NCBI RefSeq assembly: GCF_001649575.2 | Contig: NC_051452.1 | Location: forward strand, 3,769,490-3,833,489 | Length of the DNA stretch: 64,000 bases | From: Kryptolebias marmoratus | Taxonomy: Eukaryota > Chordata > Actinopteri > Cyprinodontiformes > Rivulidae | Direction of reading: 5' to 3' | In this document: piece by piece, positions 14,301 through 26,451 of the stretch | Position numbering within the stretch: position 1 is the stretch's first letter | Layout of the letters: the number at the start of each line of letters is the position of its first letter | The notes under the pieces: generated by a model | The model's database searches: none | Told to the model about the DNA's origin: nothing | Seen by the model: only the letters and a program-made list of their open reading frames with translations | Made by a program: the position numbers and the translations under genes

Positions 14301-17300
14301 TATCAGAAATCCTGTCACATTGTCTTTGAGTCTTTGTGAAGAAGCCCGTTCTATAAATAGGAAGTTGACACTGACAGCTCCAGTTAGATCAGCGGGATAA
14401 GCTTCAGACTTTAACCCAGACAAAGAGCTTCAGAGGAGCAGCCACGTTTGCTGCTAAACCCAAAGCCTCATCTTTTAGCGATCCATCTCAAATTACCCGT
14501 CCAATCAGTTTAATTGCCTGCAGTCGTTGCTGCTGCCAATATCGTCCTCCTTTACTGAGTAATTATGGAATAATTACTCGGCCCAGATTGTTTCTCCTCC
14601 TTCCAATTTGGCTTCAAACGTTTTTTGGCGTAAAACTTTCCCTCCCGTCTAAATAAGCACGAGCCGGCGCAGACCTGACTCAGCACGCAGACAACAAACG
14701 CCAACTCTGAACACATCAAGGTTAATCCGATCAGCGCTCTTACCTTCCTCTGTGTCCTGCCGACAGATGAGCCGAGGAAGAGGAGGAGAAAAAACAGACT
14801 CGCCGTCAGTCACGATGGGAGGGTAAATGTTCATCGACTGTATGTCCGACTTACGGGGCAGGAAGCCGTTCCGGTGTAGGAGGAGCCCGCCGCAGCCGCA
14901 GACAACGGCGAGCAGGAGGACCACCACCACGACTGCCACCACCGCCGTGATGTTTACATCCTCTGAAACGCCAGAATGGGGCGTAATAAATCTGTTGCAT
15001 GTTTATAACTTGGCTCCGCCTCTAACTCAGTTATTAATAAAGCAGAGTAAAGCTGCTTCCTACAGAAGTGGAAACAAACACACCTACTGTCATGTGCTTC
15101 CCCTCACACATCTTGGGCCGGCCCACTCCGTTGGACGCCAGGCAGCTGTAGTGGCCGGTGTCCTCTTTGACCACAGATTTAAACTCCTGGAGGGGGTCAC
15201 AACAGAAACCTGAACCCCCTTCAGCCGGATACAGCGGCAAAGACTCCGTGAGTTAAAGTCTCACCAGTATTCCCGTGTGGGAGCTGATCAGATACGTGGC
15301 GTTAGCGTGGCGGGGCGAGCCGATCCGCTTGTTGTCCTTGAACCAGGAGTACGTCGCGGGCGGGATGCTCTGTTGGTCCCGACAGCGCAGCTGCACCACG
15401 GAGCCCGTCACGGCCGAGGCGGGGATTTCACAGGACGGGGTGTGTGGCGGCACTGAGCGACAAGGTGAGCACGCATGAGCGGGACTCGGCGGAACACGGC
15501 TCCCAACGCTTGGAGCTCCTCCCCTCGGCCTTACCCAGGACTCTGAGCGTGACGTTGGTCTCCCCCAGGTTGACGGGGTCGAGAGGAGCGCTGACCTCGC
15601 AGCGGTACTCGCCGGCGTCCTCCTGGGTGACCCGGCGCAGCCTCACCGTGGCCCCTTCGATGGTGGCTCGGCCCTCAAAGGAACCTGAGGCAGAGCAGAA
15701 GGTCGGGGGAAGGAAAGGTCTCGTCTTGCTGAAGGCTAAAGCTGCTGAGTGCTCGGATCAAATCAACAAGAAATCCTCTATCCTGGAACCCTTTCAAATG
15801 TAGGAGCTGTTAACATAAACTAATAAACGTGTTTTGGATTCATTTATCCACCAAACAATGAGCTAAAACACGAGTCTGAACTGACCACAGAACAATAAAA
15901 CTGGTTGATTTCAGGACCAAACCATAAAAGCAACAACCATTCATGTCACATTTGAAACTTCCTCCAGCTGAGGAGCGGTCAGAGTGACGCCGTCTGCGTT
16001 CGTTAGCGAGTCGATTAATTTCACGCCTCCTCAATCGCTAAGAAGAGAGAGCGAGGAGAGGAAACGCCTCATCTGATCCGTTCCTCCTGCTTTCTAACGG
16101 CTCGTTTTCTCACCTTTGAACTGTTCGCCGTAGAACACAAAGGAGACGTCTCTCCCCCTCTTCTTCCACTCGATGCGAGGGTTCGGGTCCTTCTCTGTGT
16201 GGAAGATGCACGACAGCTCTGCATCTGAAAACAGACGACCAGTGAGGAGGTGTTTCTCACAGAGGCATTTTAACTAATCCAAGCGTTTCTCTGGGGTTTT
16301 ACCTGAGAACTCCTCCACTTCCACCAGGTGTTTGTTGGTCGACACAGTTACAGGAACAGAGGGGGAACCTGGAGGTGAGATTATTATCAGGGGAAAAGAT
16401 GCTTCACGTTCACATCCAGACTGTTGAGACTCCCGAGGTCAACGAAGAGACCGCCGTATGTTTCTTTAAACCCACGGCTCCGGATTAACCCGATGTTATT
16501 CCTTCAGCCGTCTGGGGGTCACAGATACCGTCGGAGCAGCTTTTCCCGTGTGCCGATTGGTTTAATGGGACGGACTGAAAGTGTATCAAGAAACCAGGGA
16601 AACGTTGGGTTCTGTAGAAAAGTTACGAACAGTGATTCACATTTTGTATGAAGCTCTTTGAAGAAATAAAAGTCCAAAGTGACGACGGTGAAGAAACGAG
16701 ACAAGCTGACGTGTTTTTATTGGTCGTCTTTGTTTGGATAATTCTGCCGTTTCCTCTTCCTGGTTAAAGATAACAGCCGGCTAACGGTAAAAGCTCGTCC
16801 CCAGTTTCCACAGCTTACAGCAGGACAGACGTTTGTCCTCCAACATGTCAGACAGGAAGTGTGCCGACGTCGACTGGAAGCAGGTAATATCCCGCTGGGG
16901 ACGACCTGCGAACAGCATTCCTGGAGGACAGCGAGAGTTTCTCTCAAGTGAGTTTGGACAAACATCTTGTTCCTCCATGTCCTGAGGTTGGTGGGGGACA
17001 GTGGGTGGAGACAAACCGGAGACATGGAGGTAGATGGAGGAGGAACAGCCCTTTACGCTGCTGCCAGCTTTGCTTTGTTATTATAGGATAAATATTCCTA
17101 CAGGAAGGGCTCCAGAATGCACCGAAAGGCTTTTTGTGCTCCTAAATAACGATGTGAAGGTTTATAAAACAGCATCGGCTGAAACTTTTAGGAATTAAGT
17201 TTCAGGACGACAGTGATCCAGACATTTTCTGCTCAGTGAGAGAATTTGCCCCCATTAGTGCACGCCCAGTTTCCGCCCATTGTTCCTGCAAATGACCAAT

Positions 17301-20300
17301 CTAAATTTACAAACCGACCCAGTGCCACTGTTCAGAGCTTCGTCTTCCTGTTTGTCTGCAGCTTCCTGCATGCCGCTGCGCCACACGTTGGGTGGCGGCG
17401 AGCTTTCCACTGCGAAACGTGCAGACAAACAACCAGGAACGAGCCCTGAGGCGAAATGAACGACATGTCCACTTTTCCCCTCGCTCCGGCGTGAGTTCAG
17501 CTGCCGCCGTTTATCGGGATTATCCTGCGCGCCTCCGAGGAGCACGATCTCACCGGGTGTGCAAGACGGGAACGAATCAGATTAAACCGGACCGGAGGAC
17601 GAGCGATCAAGGAGAGACGAGCGTCCCTAAGAATAGAAGACAAATGGAGCGAAGGACAGCGCAGCGGGGGGGGGGGGNNNNNNNNNNNNNNNNNNNNNNN
17701 NNNNNNNNNNNNNNNNNNNNNNNNNNNNNNNNNNNNNNNNNNNNNNNNNNNNNNNNNNNNNNNNNNNNNNNNNNNNNNNNNNNNNNNNNNNNNNNNNNNN
17801 NNNNNNNNNNNNNNNNNNNNNNNNNNNNNNNNNNNNNNNNNNNNNNNNNNNNNNNNNNNNNNNNNNNNNNNNNNNNNNNNNNNNNNNNNNNNNNNNNNNN
17901 NNNNNNNNNNNNNNNNNNNNNNNNNNNNNNNNNNNNNNNNNNNNNNNNNNNNNNNNNNNNNNNNNNNNNNNNNNNNNNNNNNNNNNNNNNNNNNNNNNNN
18001 NNNNNNNNNNNNNNNNNNNNNNNNNNNNNNNNNNNNNNNNNNNNNNNNNNNNNNNNNNNNNNNNNNNNNNNNNNNNNNNNNNNNNNNNNNNNNNNNNNNN
18101 NNNNNNNNNNNNNNNNNNNNNNNNNNNNNNNNNNNNNNNNNNNNNNNNNNNNNNNNNNNNNNNNNNNNNNNNNNNNNNNNNNNNNNNNNNNNNNNNNNNN
18201 NNNNNNNNNNNNNNNNNNNNNNNNNNNNNNNNNNNNNNNNNNNNNNNNNNNNNNNNNNNNNNNNNNNNNNNNNNNNNNNNNNNNNNNNNNNNNNNNNNNN
18301 NNNNNNNNNNNNNNNNNNNNNNNNNNNNNNNNNNNNNNNNNNNNNNNNNNNNNNNNNNNNNNNNNNNNNNNNNNNNNNNNNNNNNNNNNNNNNNNNNNNN
18401 NNNNNNNNNNNNNNNNNNNNNNNNNNNNNNNNNNNNNNNNNNNNNNNNNNNNNNNNNNNNNNNNNNNNNNNNNNNNNNNNNNNNNNNNNNNNNNNNNNNN
18501 NNNNNNNNNNNNNNNNNNNNNNNNNNNNNNNNNNNNNNNNNNNNNNNGCAGCTGTTTTGCACGTCCTGCAGTGTAATCATGGAACATAAACGCATCGACA
18601 AACACTTTGTGTCTGCAAAACATGTGAGGAGAGCTGCAGACCAGGGACAATCCAGAAATGCTCATGAATGTCAGTTTAGAAGCTATCAAAGTTCTCAAAT
18701 AGAGCACCTTTTGAGAATGTCAATGTTTGTTGGGAATTATCTTACAAAACTAGGAAGGATTTTTGGTTTAGATATTAAAAGTTATGGTTTTTATTGATTT
18801 TAGTAAAAATAAATTGCAACTTTTAGGAAAGTGCCCCGTGAAATCCTGGAGGGACTGGTAACCTTGAAAATATCCCAAAAGCTGAACAGAACTGAAAAAC
18901 CAGAATCAAACACACCTCGAATCAGGATAAGAAAACTTAACAACCTTGAAATATCAGAACAAAGCTGAAAGTACACACACAGAAACCCACACAGGCGTGA
19001 TGTCACACCTGAACGTCGCCACGGCAACGCATCAGACCCAAATATTCACCTACTTTAAACCGAGATTATAAAAAAACTAAACAAGATATGAAAATGCTGC
19101 GTCATTCAGTCACAGCTGAATGTTTTGTGTTTTAATTCAACTTTAAATGAAGTTTCCAGGTGGAAATACGCTGAAGCAGCATTACAAACCAATCTGCTGA
19201 AACTCTTAGAAGATATCAACAGCAGAGGTCAGAGCCCTGATGTCCTTAACGAGCTTAACGAGCTGAACGTTCTGATTGGCTTATAAACTGCAGGAGATGC
19301 AAGAAACAAACAAACAAAGAGAAACAGGATCTCTGCTGACAGAAATGTAGCTTACACACACACACGGTTAAAATTAAAGTTGCAAATACTTCCAATTATG
19401 TAAGGAGTATTTTTAGCCCACCGCTGTGAGTATGGATACGTTTAACCAAGGAACAAAAGGCCGATTGTCAGAATAAATTATCACCATTTGTGTTCGGTGT
19501 CGCTTTGAGGACAAAGTGTGAAGAACGAGGACCGAACGGAGACATTTTCTGCTTGTTTTGGTGCCCAAATCGAATCAAACCTCAGGACAAAAAGATAGAG
19601 CAGGTCTCAAATGGGACTGGCGAGTCACTGGGGCTGCGTGAATTTAGGTCAAACGTGGGGAAATAAAGTGACACTGGTGTCAAAACTGGCTCCTCAACAC
19701 GGCGGCTTTCCCCCACAGCCGCTCCTCCGACCTCCAACTCTGGATGCAGTCGGGAGGAATAAACGACTCGGAGGAGCTGGGAGGAAGCCGGTTTGTGCAG
19801 AGTTTTAATATTCACGTGCGGCCTCAATCGCCAAAAATAAAGAGCGTAACAGAAGTAGTTATTTCAGCTTCCATCCCACCATCTGCGCTGGGTTTGAGCC
19901 TTCTGAACGAGAAAAAAAAAGGAAGGGAATCGAGTCCAATTAGCAGCATCCTGTTAAAGTTATCAACGTTTGCATCCAGAAATAACCCCGAGTTCAGGAA
20001 TCCGCCGATGTCACAGATTGGGGAAAGTGTTTCTATAGGTCCTGGTTCGTTATTCGCGGGTCTCCAGTAGCGGACAGATCCAGCATCAGATGCTCTGTTA
20101 GCGTCGACATTAACATCGAGCGAACGCTGTGACAGCTTTACGCTCAGAGGGACAGCCACCGTCTTTCCTGAGCAGAAATGAAAATCTGAAGGATGGCACG
20201 CTCCAACCTTGGCATGCAGCTTCTTTCTCATTATGTGGTCTGTACAGAGTGTTACGGGGGGGGGGGGTTAAACTGGGCCGAGCCGGGTCAGAAACATGGC

Positions 20301-20434
20301 GCAGCTCTAATTAAGGCTCTTATTCAAATTAACAAGGGAGGGAAAACGTCCTGTCTGGCTGTGAGATGGAGATAAAGCCGAGGGCACACGTTTCAAGGCT
20401 GTGTGGGTAGGAAGGCAAACAGGAAGCTGACTCT

Positions 20435-20467
<33 letters not shown>

Positions 20468-21019
20468 CAGTCCGAACAAAGCCTGACTGTATGCGAGCAA
20501 CAGCTGTCTCTGGCAGACAGCGTGTGGGAGAGGCTGATAAGATGGGGAGATGTCGGAGACACACCCAGAACATTGGCTCTGGGATTTTCTGATACGGTAT
20601 CTGCGTGTGTGTGTGTGTTAAAGTGTTGACAGCTGTCAGCGAGCCTGATGAGACTGAAAGCCTCTGACCTGATGACCTGACAGGTCGGCGTCTCACACCG
20701 GGCGGCGGCGGGGTTTAAAATCCACCTCCCAAAACTTCAAGTCTCATGGTAACAACCCGGAAAAACCAGCTGGAAGTTTCTGCTGCTGGTCCAGCCACTG
20801 ACCTCTCAGATTTAAATGCATAAGTTTCCAATGAACAGAAGGAACTATTAAACAATAAACCTGCAGGTGTAAAAGAATTAAACTGTCTGAGTCTTAATCT
20901 AAATCAGGATCAGAGATTAAAATCATCCAAACTACACGAGCACAAAGACAGACAGATAGTTTCCACTTACACTGCATCAGTAAAAGAACAACAGGAAGAC
21001 AGAGGGACGTCCTCTCCAT
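11335..21019 (-). CDS. jam2: Junctional adhesion molecule 2 (two-Ig cell adhesion receptor)
   Basis: A type I membrane protein of cell-cell junctions that binds other JAMs through its first Ig domain; JAM family members act in junctions, leukocyte passage and, in fish, myoblast fusion. Ten exons on the - strand: 20971-21019, 16303-16368, 16114-16224, 15535-15684, 15265-15452, 15088-15186, 14855-14960, 14744-14756, 11471-11504 and 11335-11373. All phases agree, giving 284 residues (human 298). Exon 1 encodes the signal peptide (MERTSLCLPVVLLLMQC). Exons 2-4 form Ig1 (cysteines in DAELSCIF and GEYRCEV) and exons 5-6 form Ig2 (QLRCRD, GHYSCLA). Exon 7 is the transmembrane helix (AVVAVVVVVLLLAVV). 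The tail ends DFKHTQSFML, a hydrophobic C-terminus like the PDZ ligand of human JAM2. An open frame extends upstream of the chosen ATG, but the signal peptide fixes the start. A partial second copy lies at 28.2-31.9 kb. Confidence 0.94.
12906..13135. repeat. Degenerate relative of the palindromic MITE
   Basis: Carries GGGGTTGGAGGCCTGA at the left and TCCTCCAGGACCAGCACTGG at the right, plus CTGCTCC and CACATCAGGCGTGTTG inside. It resembles the elements at 13378 and 35008. In a jam2 intron. Confidence 0.4.
13225..13271. repeat. Perfect 21-bp inverted repeat with 5-nt loop
   Basis: Arm 13225-13245 (begins TGGACACTTATCACTC) and arm 13251-13271 (ends GAGTGATAAGTGTCCA) are exact reverse complements around the loop CCACA. 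The stem does not extend further. It lies in the jam2 intron between exons 8 and 9. Confidence 0.85.
13378..13529. repeat. Palindromic MITE
   Basis: Nearly the whole 150 bp folds on itself: CCAGGGGTGTCCAACCCTGG at the left pairs imperfectly with CCAGGATTGGAGAC at the right. The centre has two exact 19-bp arms (13433-13451 and 13456-13474, CTGCTCCAACACACCTGAT) around TCAG. A second copy is at 35008-35220. Confidence 0.75.
14744..14756 (-). CDS. jam2: jam2 exon 8, a 13-nt microexon
   Basis: On the - strand GACACAGAGGAAG is flanked by TCTGTCGGCAG and GTAAGAG. Exon 7 ends in phase 1 and exon 9 needs one incoming frame shift; only an exon of length 1 mod 3 reconciles them, and these 13 nt do. The peptide reads LPRHRGRSNVNY across the junctions. 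It sits 98 bp from exon 7. Confidence 0.75.
16369..17677 (-). other. jam2 intron 1, distal part
   Basis: No exon seen. It ends in a run of 12 G immediately before the assembly gap. Confidence 0.5.
17678..18547. other. Assembly gap (870 N) in jam2 intron 1
   Basis: Unknown bases. The left flank is a poly-G run. Confidence 0.99.
18548..20970 (-). other. jam2 intron 1, proximal part
   Basis: No exon recognised. Contains a (GT)n microsatellite at about 20437-20467 and a shorter one at about 20604-20619. The last 350 bp are similar, but not identical, to 31337-31720. Confidence 0.5.
20437..20467. repeat. (GT)n microsatellite
   Basis: About 15 uninterrupted GT units. Confidence 0.9.
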
Positions 21020-21420
21020 TATCGTCCACGTCTCCGGCTGGACGCAGCGAGGACGCAGAGCCTTCAGATCACACTTGTCCCAACTCCCCGACCGTTCATC
21101 CGGCATCCAGGGAGCACACTGCTGCCCAGGAGGAGGAGGAGGAGGAGGGAGTGAAGCGACCGGACGGCTCCGGCGGGGAGGACGGAGTCCGGGGCGGAGG
21201 CGTCGGGGCTGAGGATGGTGAGCGTCGCTCAGTGTCACAGCCGCGAATCGGAGTGTCCTCCTTTCCTCGCTTTCAGAGCTGCTGAGCCCGAGAGGAGAGA
21301 GAGGAAGAGAGGGAGGGGGAGGAAGAGAGGGAGGGGGAGGAGCCCAGCGCCGACTGCGCAGCGCAGCGTCCGGCAGGCGCACTGCAGCGCGGGAACCACA
21401 GCTTCATCTGAAAGATGGCA
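21020..21420 (-). promoter_or_regulatory. Probable jam2 promoter and 5'UTR (CpG-rich)
   Basis: GC- and CpG-rich sequence directly upstream of the jam2 signal-peptide exon, with GGGAGG/GGAGGA tracts (about 21297-21345) and GCGCAGCGCAGCG. No TATA box. The start site is not defined. Confidence 0.45.
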
Positions 21421-21639
21421 AAGAAAATCCAATAAACTGCTTCTAAAACAGACATGAATGAATTTAAAGCTTTCATTAAAGAAAGAAAAAATCTCTGAGA
21501 GCATTTAAAGGTGACAAAAAGAAAATAAATATTATATATATGAATTCAACCAAATTAATCAGTAAAAATAAAGGAATGAAACCGACTTGGTACCCCGAGA
21601 AAAGGATTAAACTAATTTAACCGCAGGTGTAGTCACAGG

Positions 21640-22330
21640 GCTGTTTGGCATCATGGTGTGTACCTCACTGAACATGGAGGACAGAGTCGTCTCCGGAGCT
21701 TAGACAGAAAATGATCGACATGTTAAAGGCTCCAAGCAGCTGGATGTCCACAGAGGACTGGAGACACGTCCCTGGACGTGTCCACAAGACGAACACTGAT
21801 GACAACTTGAAGAGACGAATAATCTGTACGGAAACCAGAACAACTTCCAAAGAGATTAGAGGAGAACTCTGAGGTCAAAGGTCATCAGTCAATCTGTTTG
21901 ACCCAAATCAAAAAAGGCATCAGAGAAGAATCCATACAGAGAAGAATGTCCTCTGGACAGATGAGACAAAACTGGAGCTCTGTGCCCACAGCCCCAATAA
22001 ACCTGAAGACTATCAAGGCTTCCTGAAAGCTTGGTCTCAGTCCATGGGTCATGGGTCAGAACCGAACACCGAGCCCTGCTGAACATCTGGAGGAGGAACC
22101 CTTCCAACCTGAGACATCTGGAGCAGTTTGTTCAGGAGGTGGACGGGTGGAGACGTCTCAGAGAGAGGGACAGAAATCACATAAAACCATTGTTTTTGTC
22201 GAGGTCGGTTTAATGTTTCTAAAAGAGAAATTCAAATATAATCTGGACTTTTCCTTGAGAAACATTTCATAACTTTGCTGAATTTGACCTGAAAAGCATC
22301 GATCTGCAACTTGTCACACCGTTAACAGAC
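21640..22330 (+). mobile_element. Degenerate Tc1/mariner-type transposon remnant
   Basis: The text around TCCTCTGGACAGATGAGACA recalls the catalytic-aspartate region (LWTDET) of Tc1 transposases. Downstream WRRLRERDRN resembles the end of such proteins. Many stops and frameshifts; no intact frame. Confidence 0.45.
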
Positions 22331-22424
22331 CCAAGTTCAAAACACCACCAGGCCTCATGGACACAAACAGTCTGGAACATAAAACTTTCTGACAAGAGAA
22401 CAAAAAGTCCTGGTGACTTCAGAA

Positions 22425-23906
22425 CAGAAAGTGTTGAGAGACAAAGATAAGGGCTGGAAGGCCAAACAGAAACAACAACTCCTGAGTTCCTGACAGAGAC
22501 ACCGACACAGCCTGGATCCAGAAGCCCTCACTCCGATCCTTCAAACCTGCTTTACAGACGAGCGCGCACAAAGATGGACGACATCTTTGCAAACAGGACG
22601 CTTTTACAAGAGGGGACAAATGTAGTCGCCGTGCTGCTCGGGTGCAGAAGGAGCAAACATTATAAATTCATTTCTGCGTTAAGTGCATTATTCCAGAGCG
22701 TTTTAATCGCGCTTCAGCGGCGGCCCCTGAACGTCTCTGGAGCTTCGCTGCGGCGAGGCGTTCAGGGGCACGCCTTCAAACATCTCGCCTGGCTCGCAGG
22801 TGCTGGGAGAGCCGACGCCATGTGTCTCTGGGCGAGTCGAGCCGGAGCAACAGCTGCGAGAAACTTTCTGGATTTAAAAGCGTCGAGTGACGGACTGAAG
22901 ATTCCACCAAAACAGAAAGAAATCAAAAACACAAGAGCCGAGTTTGAATCTTTTGATGCTACCTGACGTCTTTTCTTTGAGTCAAAAATTGGATGAAAAT
23001 GGTGGAACAGGAGGAAAAATCTGTCTTAGTTATAAACAATATCTTACCTGCTGCAGACAGCTCTTTGACGGACCTCGGATTAGAGGAATAGTTTATTTCT
23101 GACCAGACTTTTATTGTAAAGCACAGAGTCACGAGTTTCCTTCAACTTGTAGAGATTTTCAAAAGAAGTTGACACAATTTATGACACATTTTGAGCATTT
23201 ATTGAACAAATAATACAGTCAGATACATAATAAAGTGTGTGGAAGGATGGTTACTGCTTCGTTGAGTCAGAAGAAGAAGAAGAAGAAGATGGAGTCACTT
23301 TTTCAGCTTCCAGCACCTCCACCTGTGTGAGCAGAAGGAAAAGCCAACAGCTAATAAACGTCATGGCGCTGGAGGACGGGCGGCGGCGGGGGGCGGGGCA
23401 AAGCCTCCCCGCTGCCTGGCTGCGCTCACACAGCGTTTCTGGCACAAACAGGACGTTTTCAAACCTGAAACTCGACACGTAAACTTAGTTTATCTGCTTG
23501 TGGCCAAAACGGAAGCATGAAAATAAAAGCATTTCTGTCTGACGGGACGAGTTTTTATCACTTTGACAAAGTGTTGAACTCAGGAGCCAAGAGGACAACT
23601 AAAAATGTAAAATCAGGCCACTAATAGAACTATTATTAGGTCTGAAAATGGAGAAAAGGCCACAGAGATGGAAAGTGAACAGAAGAATGTTAATAATTAA
23701 ATCAACCTGGGATTTATTTTTTATTAGGGTGCCATTCATGAAATATTCAGATTGCTGATTACTCTCCAAAGTGTTGAACATCCATTATTAATTCAAAAAA
23801 GTTGGGATGTTGTGCAAAATGTAAATAAAAACAGAAAGTAATGGTTTGCTAATCTCATCAATAAAACATGAAACCAAGAAATTATGCGTTTTTAAACAAA
23901 AATATA
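22425..23906. repeat. Duplicated block, copy A (partner 31749-33230)
   Basis: About 1.48 kb with a constant offset of 9324. All reading frames compared in the two copies are identical, so identity appears complete. It holds a short (GAA) tract at about 23270-23290 and, from 23784, the left end of a Tc1/mariner-like element cut off by the gap. No supported gene; a 130-codon open frame (22574-22966) has no recognisable similarity. Confidence 0.9.
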
Positions 23907-24099
23907 NNNNNNNNNNNNNNNNNNNNNNNNNNNNNNNNNNNNNNNNNNNNNNNNNNNNNNNNNNNNNNNNNNNNNNNNNNNNNNNNNNNNNNNNNNNNNN
24001 NNNNNNNNNNNNNNNNNNNNNNNNNNNNNNNNNNNNNNNNNNNNNNNNNNNNNNNNNNNNNNNNNNNNNNNNNNNNNNNNNNNNNNNNNNNNNNNNNNN
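23907..24099. other. Assembly gap (193 N)
   Basis: It masks the 3' end of the L1-clade element and the junction with duplicated block A. Confidence 0.99.
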
Positions 24100-26241
24100 A
24101 GATGTAAAAGCTATCACTTCCAACTCTCTAGCGGAGTACTGACTATATTGCTCTGGGAGACCAAAGATACTAGTATGAGCTGAAATGTCAATAGTTCTAG
24201 AAAGTACAACAGAGATGGTGTGAAAGTAAATTTGCCAGAAATTTGTGAGGGCTGAGCATGAGAAAAACATATGTGTAAGATTGCAGGGTGAGCTTCCACA
24301 TCGGTCGCAGACATCAACCACATTTGGGTAAATCTGTGCCAACCTAGTTTTTGAATAATGACATCTGAATACCACTTTGAACTGTATCAAACTCAGACGA
24401 GCACATATGGAGGTTTTGTGAATGGCCATCAGGGCAGCCAATGATCGTCAAAAACCATCCCTAATTCACACTTCCAAGTTCTCTTAGTGTTCGTAGTTAA
24501 AAATACATCATATGATTGAATCAAATTATAAATCTTTGAGATTACAGACCTTTGCAGGGGGTTAAATTGTATAAGTTCGCCCCACGGCTGCTCAGGTGGC
24601 CGGTGAGGTAAGTTGGGAAATAAGGATTTTGCACAGGCCCTTATCTGGAAGTATCTAAACAAATGGGAGGGTGGAAGGTCAAATTCAGACGCCAAATCAC
24701 TAAAGGAGCAAAACAACCCTTCCCTATATAAATCCTTAAAACATTTTAGTCCCTTTTCCTGCCATAAGGAGAAGGTCAGGTCAGTAAGAGCAGGTGTAAA
24801 CACCGGGTTTTTTAGAAGTGGGGTCAAGGCTATGGGGTCTGTAAATTTAAACTGTTTCCTAAACTGAAACCATATTTTCAAGGTATCTACAACTATGAGG
24901 TTCTTGGTTTGGCCAGAAGGATTCACAGAGGTTGGACCTGTAAGCAAAGCCAAAAGTGAGGCCGAGGGACATGAATGTGCTTCTAGTTGACACCAGGGTA
25001 TATCAACTGAATTAGACCAGAAAGCAATTTTAGTTATGTTAGCTGCCCAATAATAAAACTGAAAATTGGGTAGGCAGAGGCCACCATAAAACTTGCAATT
25101 TTGAAGTATTTTTTGTCTCACTCTGGGTGTCTTACCATTCCACAAAAAATGGCAGATAGCTGAATCTAGTGATTTAAAAAAACTTCTTGGTAAAAATACA
25201 GGTAGACATATAAAAAGAAAAATAAATTTTGGCAGGATGTTCATTTTAACAGTACTTATTCTCCCAATCAATGAGAGTGGGAGGGACCCCCATTTCTGAA
25301 AGTCTTTTTTAATGTCCACCAAAAGTGGGAGAAAATTTTTAGAGTACAGCGACTTAAAAGATCTGGTTATGCTGACCCCAAGATACTGAAAACCCAGAGG
25401 GCAGAGCTTAAAAGGAACATCAGATTGGGAGAGCTGCAGGGCTAGATGGTTAACAGGATAACATTTACTCTTGGCGACATTAACTTTATACCCTGAGAAC
25501 TGGCCGAATCTGTGAAAAAACTTAACAATTGTGGGACAGGTTCCTATTGGATCAGTGACATATAAAAGCAAATCATCAGCATATAGCGATAGCCTTAGTT
25601 CTGTGTGATACCTGACGATTCCATTAACACTGGGAGATGTTCTCAGAAAAATGCTCAAAGGCTCTATTGCAAGTGCGAACAAGAAGGGTGATAGAGGGCA
25701 GCCCTGTCTGCAACCTCTATTTAAAAAGAAGTAACCGGATTGGTTGTTATTGGTAATGATACTAGCACAGGGCAGTGTATAAAGAAGGCGTATCCACGAT
25801 ATAAAATTTTTACCAAATCCAAATTTTGTTAAAACGACAAACAGGTATCTCCATTCAACCCGATCAAACGCCTTTTCAGCGTCGATTGATATGACAACCT
25901 CAGGCGTTACTGTAGTGTTCTTTGAATAAATGACATTTAACAAGGTGCGAACATTGTAATAGAGTTGACGCCCCTTTATGAAGCCAGTTTGTTCCTTAGA
26001 GATGATTGTCGGGAGAACTCGATCAAGTCTCTGAGCCAGGGCCTTTGCTAGAATCTTGGTGTCCACATTCATTAAAGATATTGGTCTATAGGATGTACAG
26101 AGGTCAGGATCCTTGCCCTTCTTTAAGATAACGCTGATAGAAGCCTGTCTTAGTGAAGGGGGGAGTGAGCCAAGTGTCAGAGACTCAACATAGACAGAAT
26201 GAAGCAATGGAATAAGTTTGGCTTGGAATGCTTTAAAAAAA
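24100..26241 (-). pseudogene. L1-clade ORF2 (reverse transcriptase), partial and frameshifted
   Basis: The frame from the gap edge down to 24429 encodes the palm and fingers of a LINE reverse transcriptase: SYRPISLMNVDTKI, KEQTGFIKGR, ISIDAEKAFDRVEW, GCRQGCPLSPFLFALA and the catalytic SLYADDLLLY. It stops at 24429. The C-terminal part (ARLSLIQFKVVFRC and the cysteine-rich CDRCGSSPCNLTHMFFSC) continues in another frame from about 24441 to 24100, so one frameshift breaks the protein. The N-terminal endonuclease is not visible because of the gap at 26242-26451. Apart from the frameshift the frame is long and open, so the element is fairly young. Confidence 0.88.
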
Positions 26242-26451
26242 NNNNNNNNNNNNNNNNNNNNNNNNNNNNNNNNNNNNNNNNNNNNNNNNNNNNNNNNNNN
26301 NNNNNNNNNNNNNNNNNNNNNNNNNNNNNNNNNNNNNNNNNNNNNNNNNNNNNNNNNNNNNNNNNNNNNNNNNNNNNNNNNNNNNNNNNNNNNNNNNNNN
26401 NNNNNNNNNNNNNNNNNNNNNNNNNNNNNNNNNNNNNNNNNNNNNNNNNNN
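26242..26451. other. Assembly gap (210 N) inside the L1-clade LINE
   Basis: Probably a collapsed repeat; the stated size is not reliable. Confidence 0.99.

Noticed and set aside
20894..21382. A long frame running into the jam2 signal peptide from upstream
   Set aside because: The upstream part is arginine- and proline-rich translation of CpG-rich 5'UTR. The ATG before the signal peptide is the better start.
22574..22966. A 130-codon open frame repeated identically at 31898-32290
   Set aside because: The identity reflects the recent block duplication, not selection. No recognisable domain, and the composition is not protein-like.
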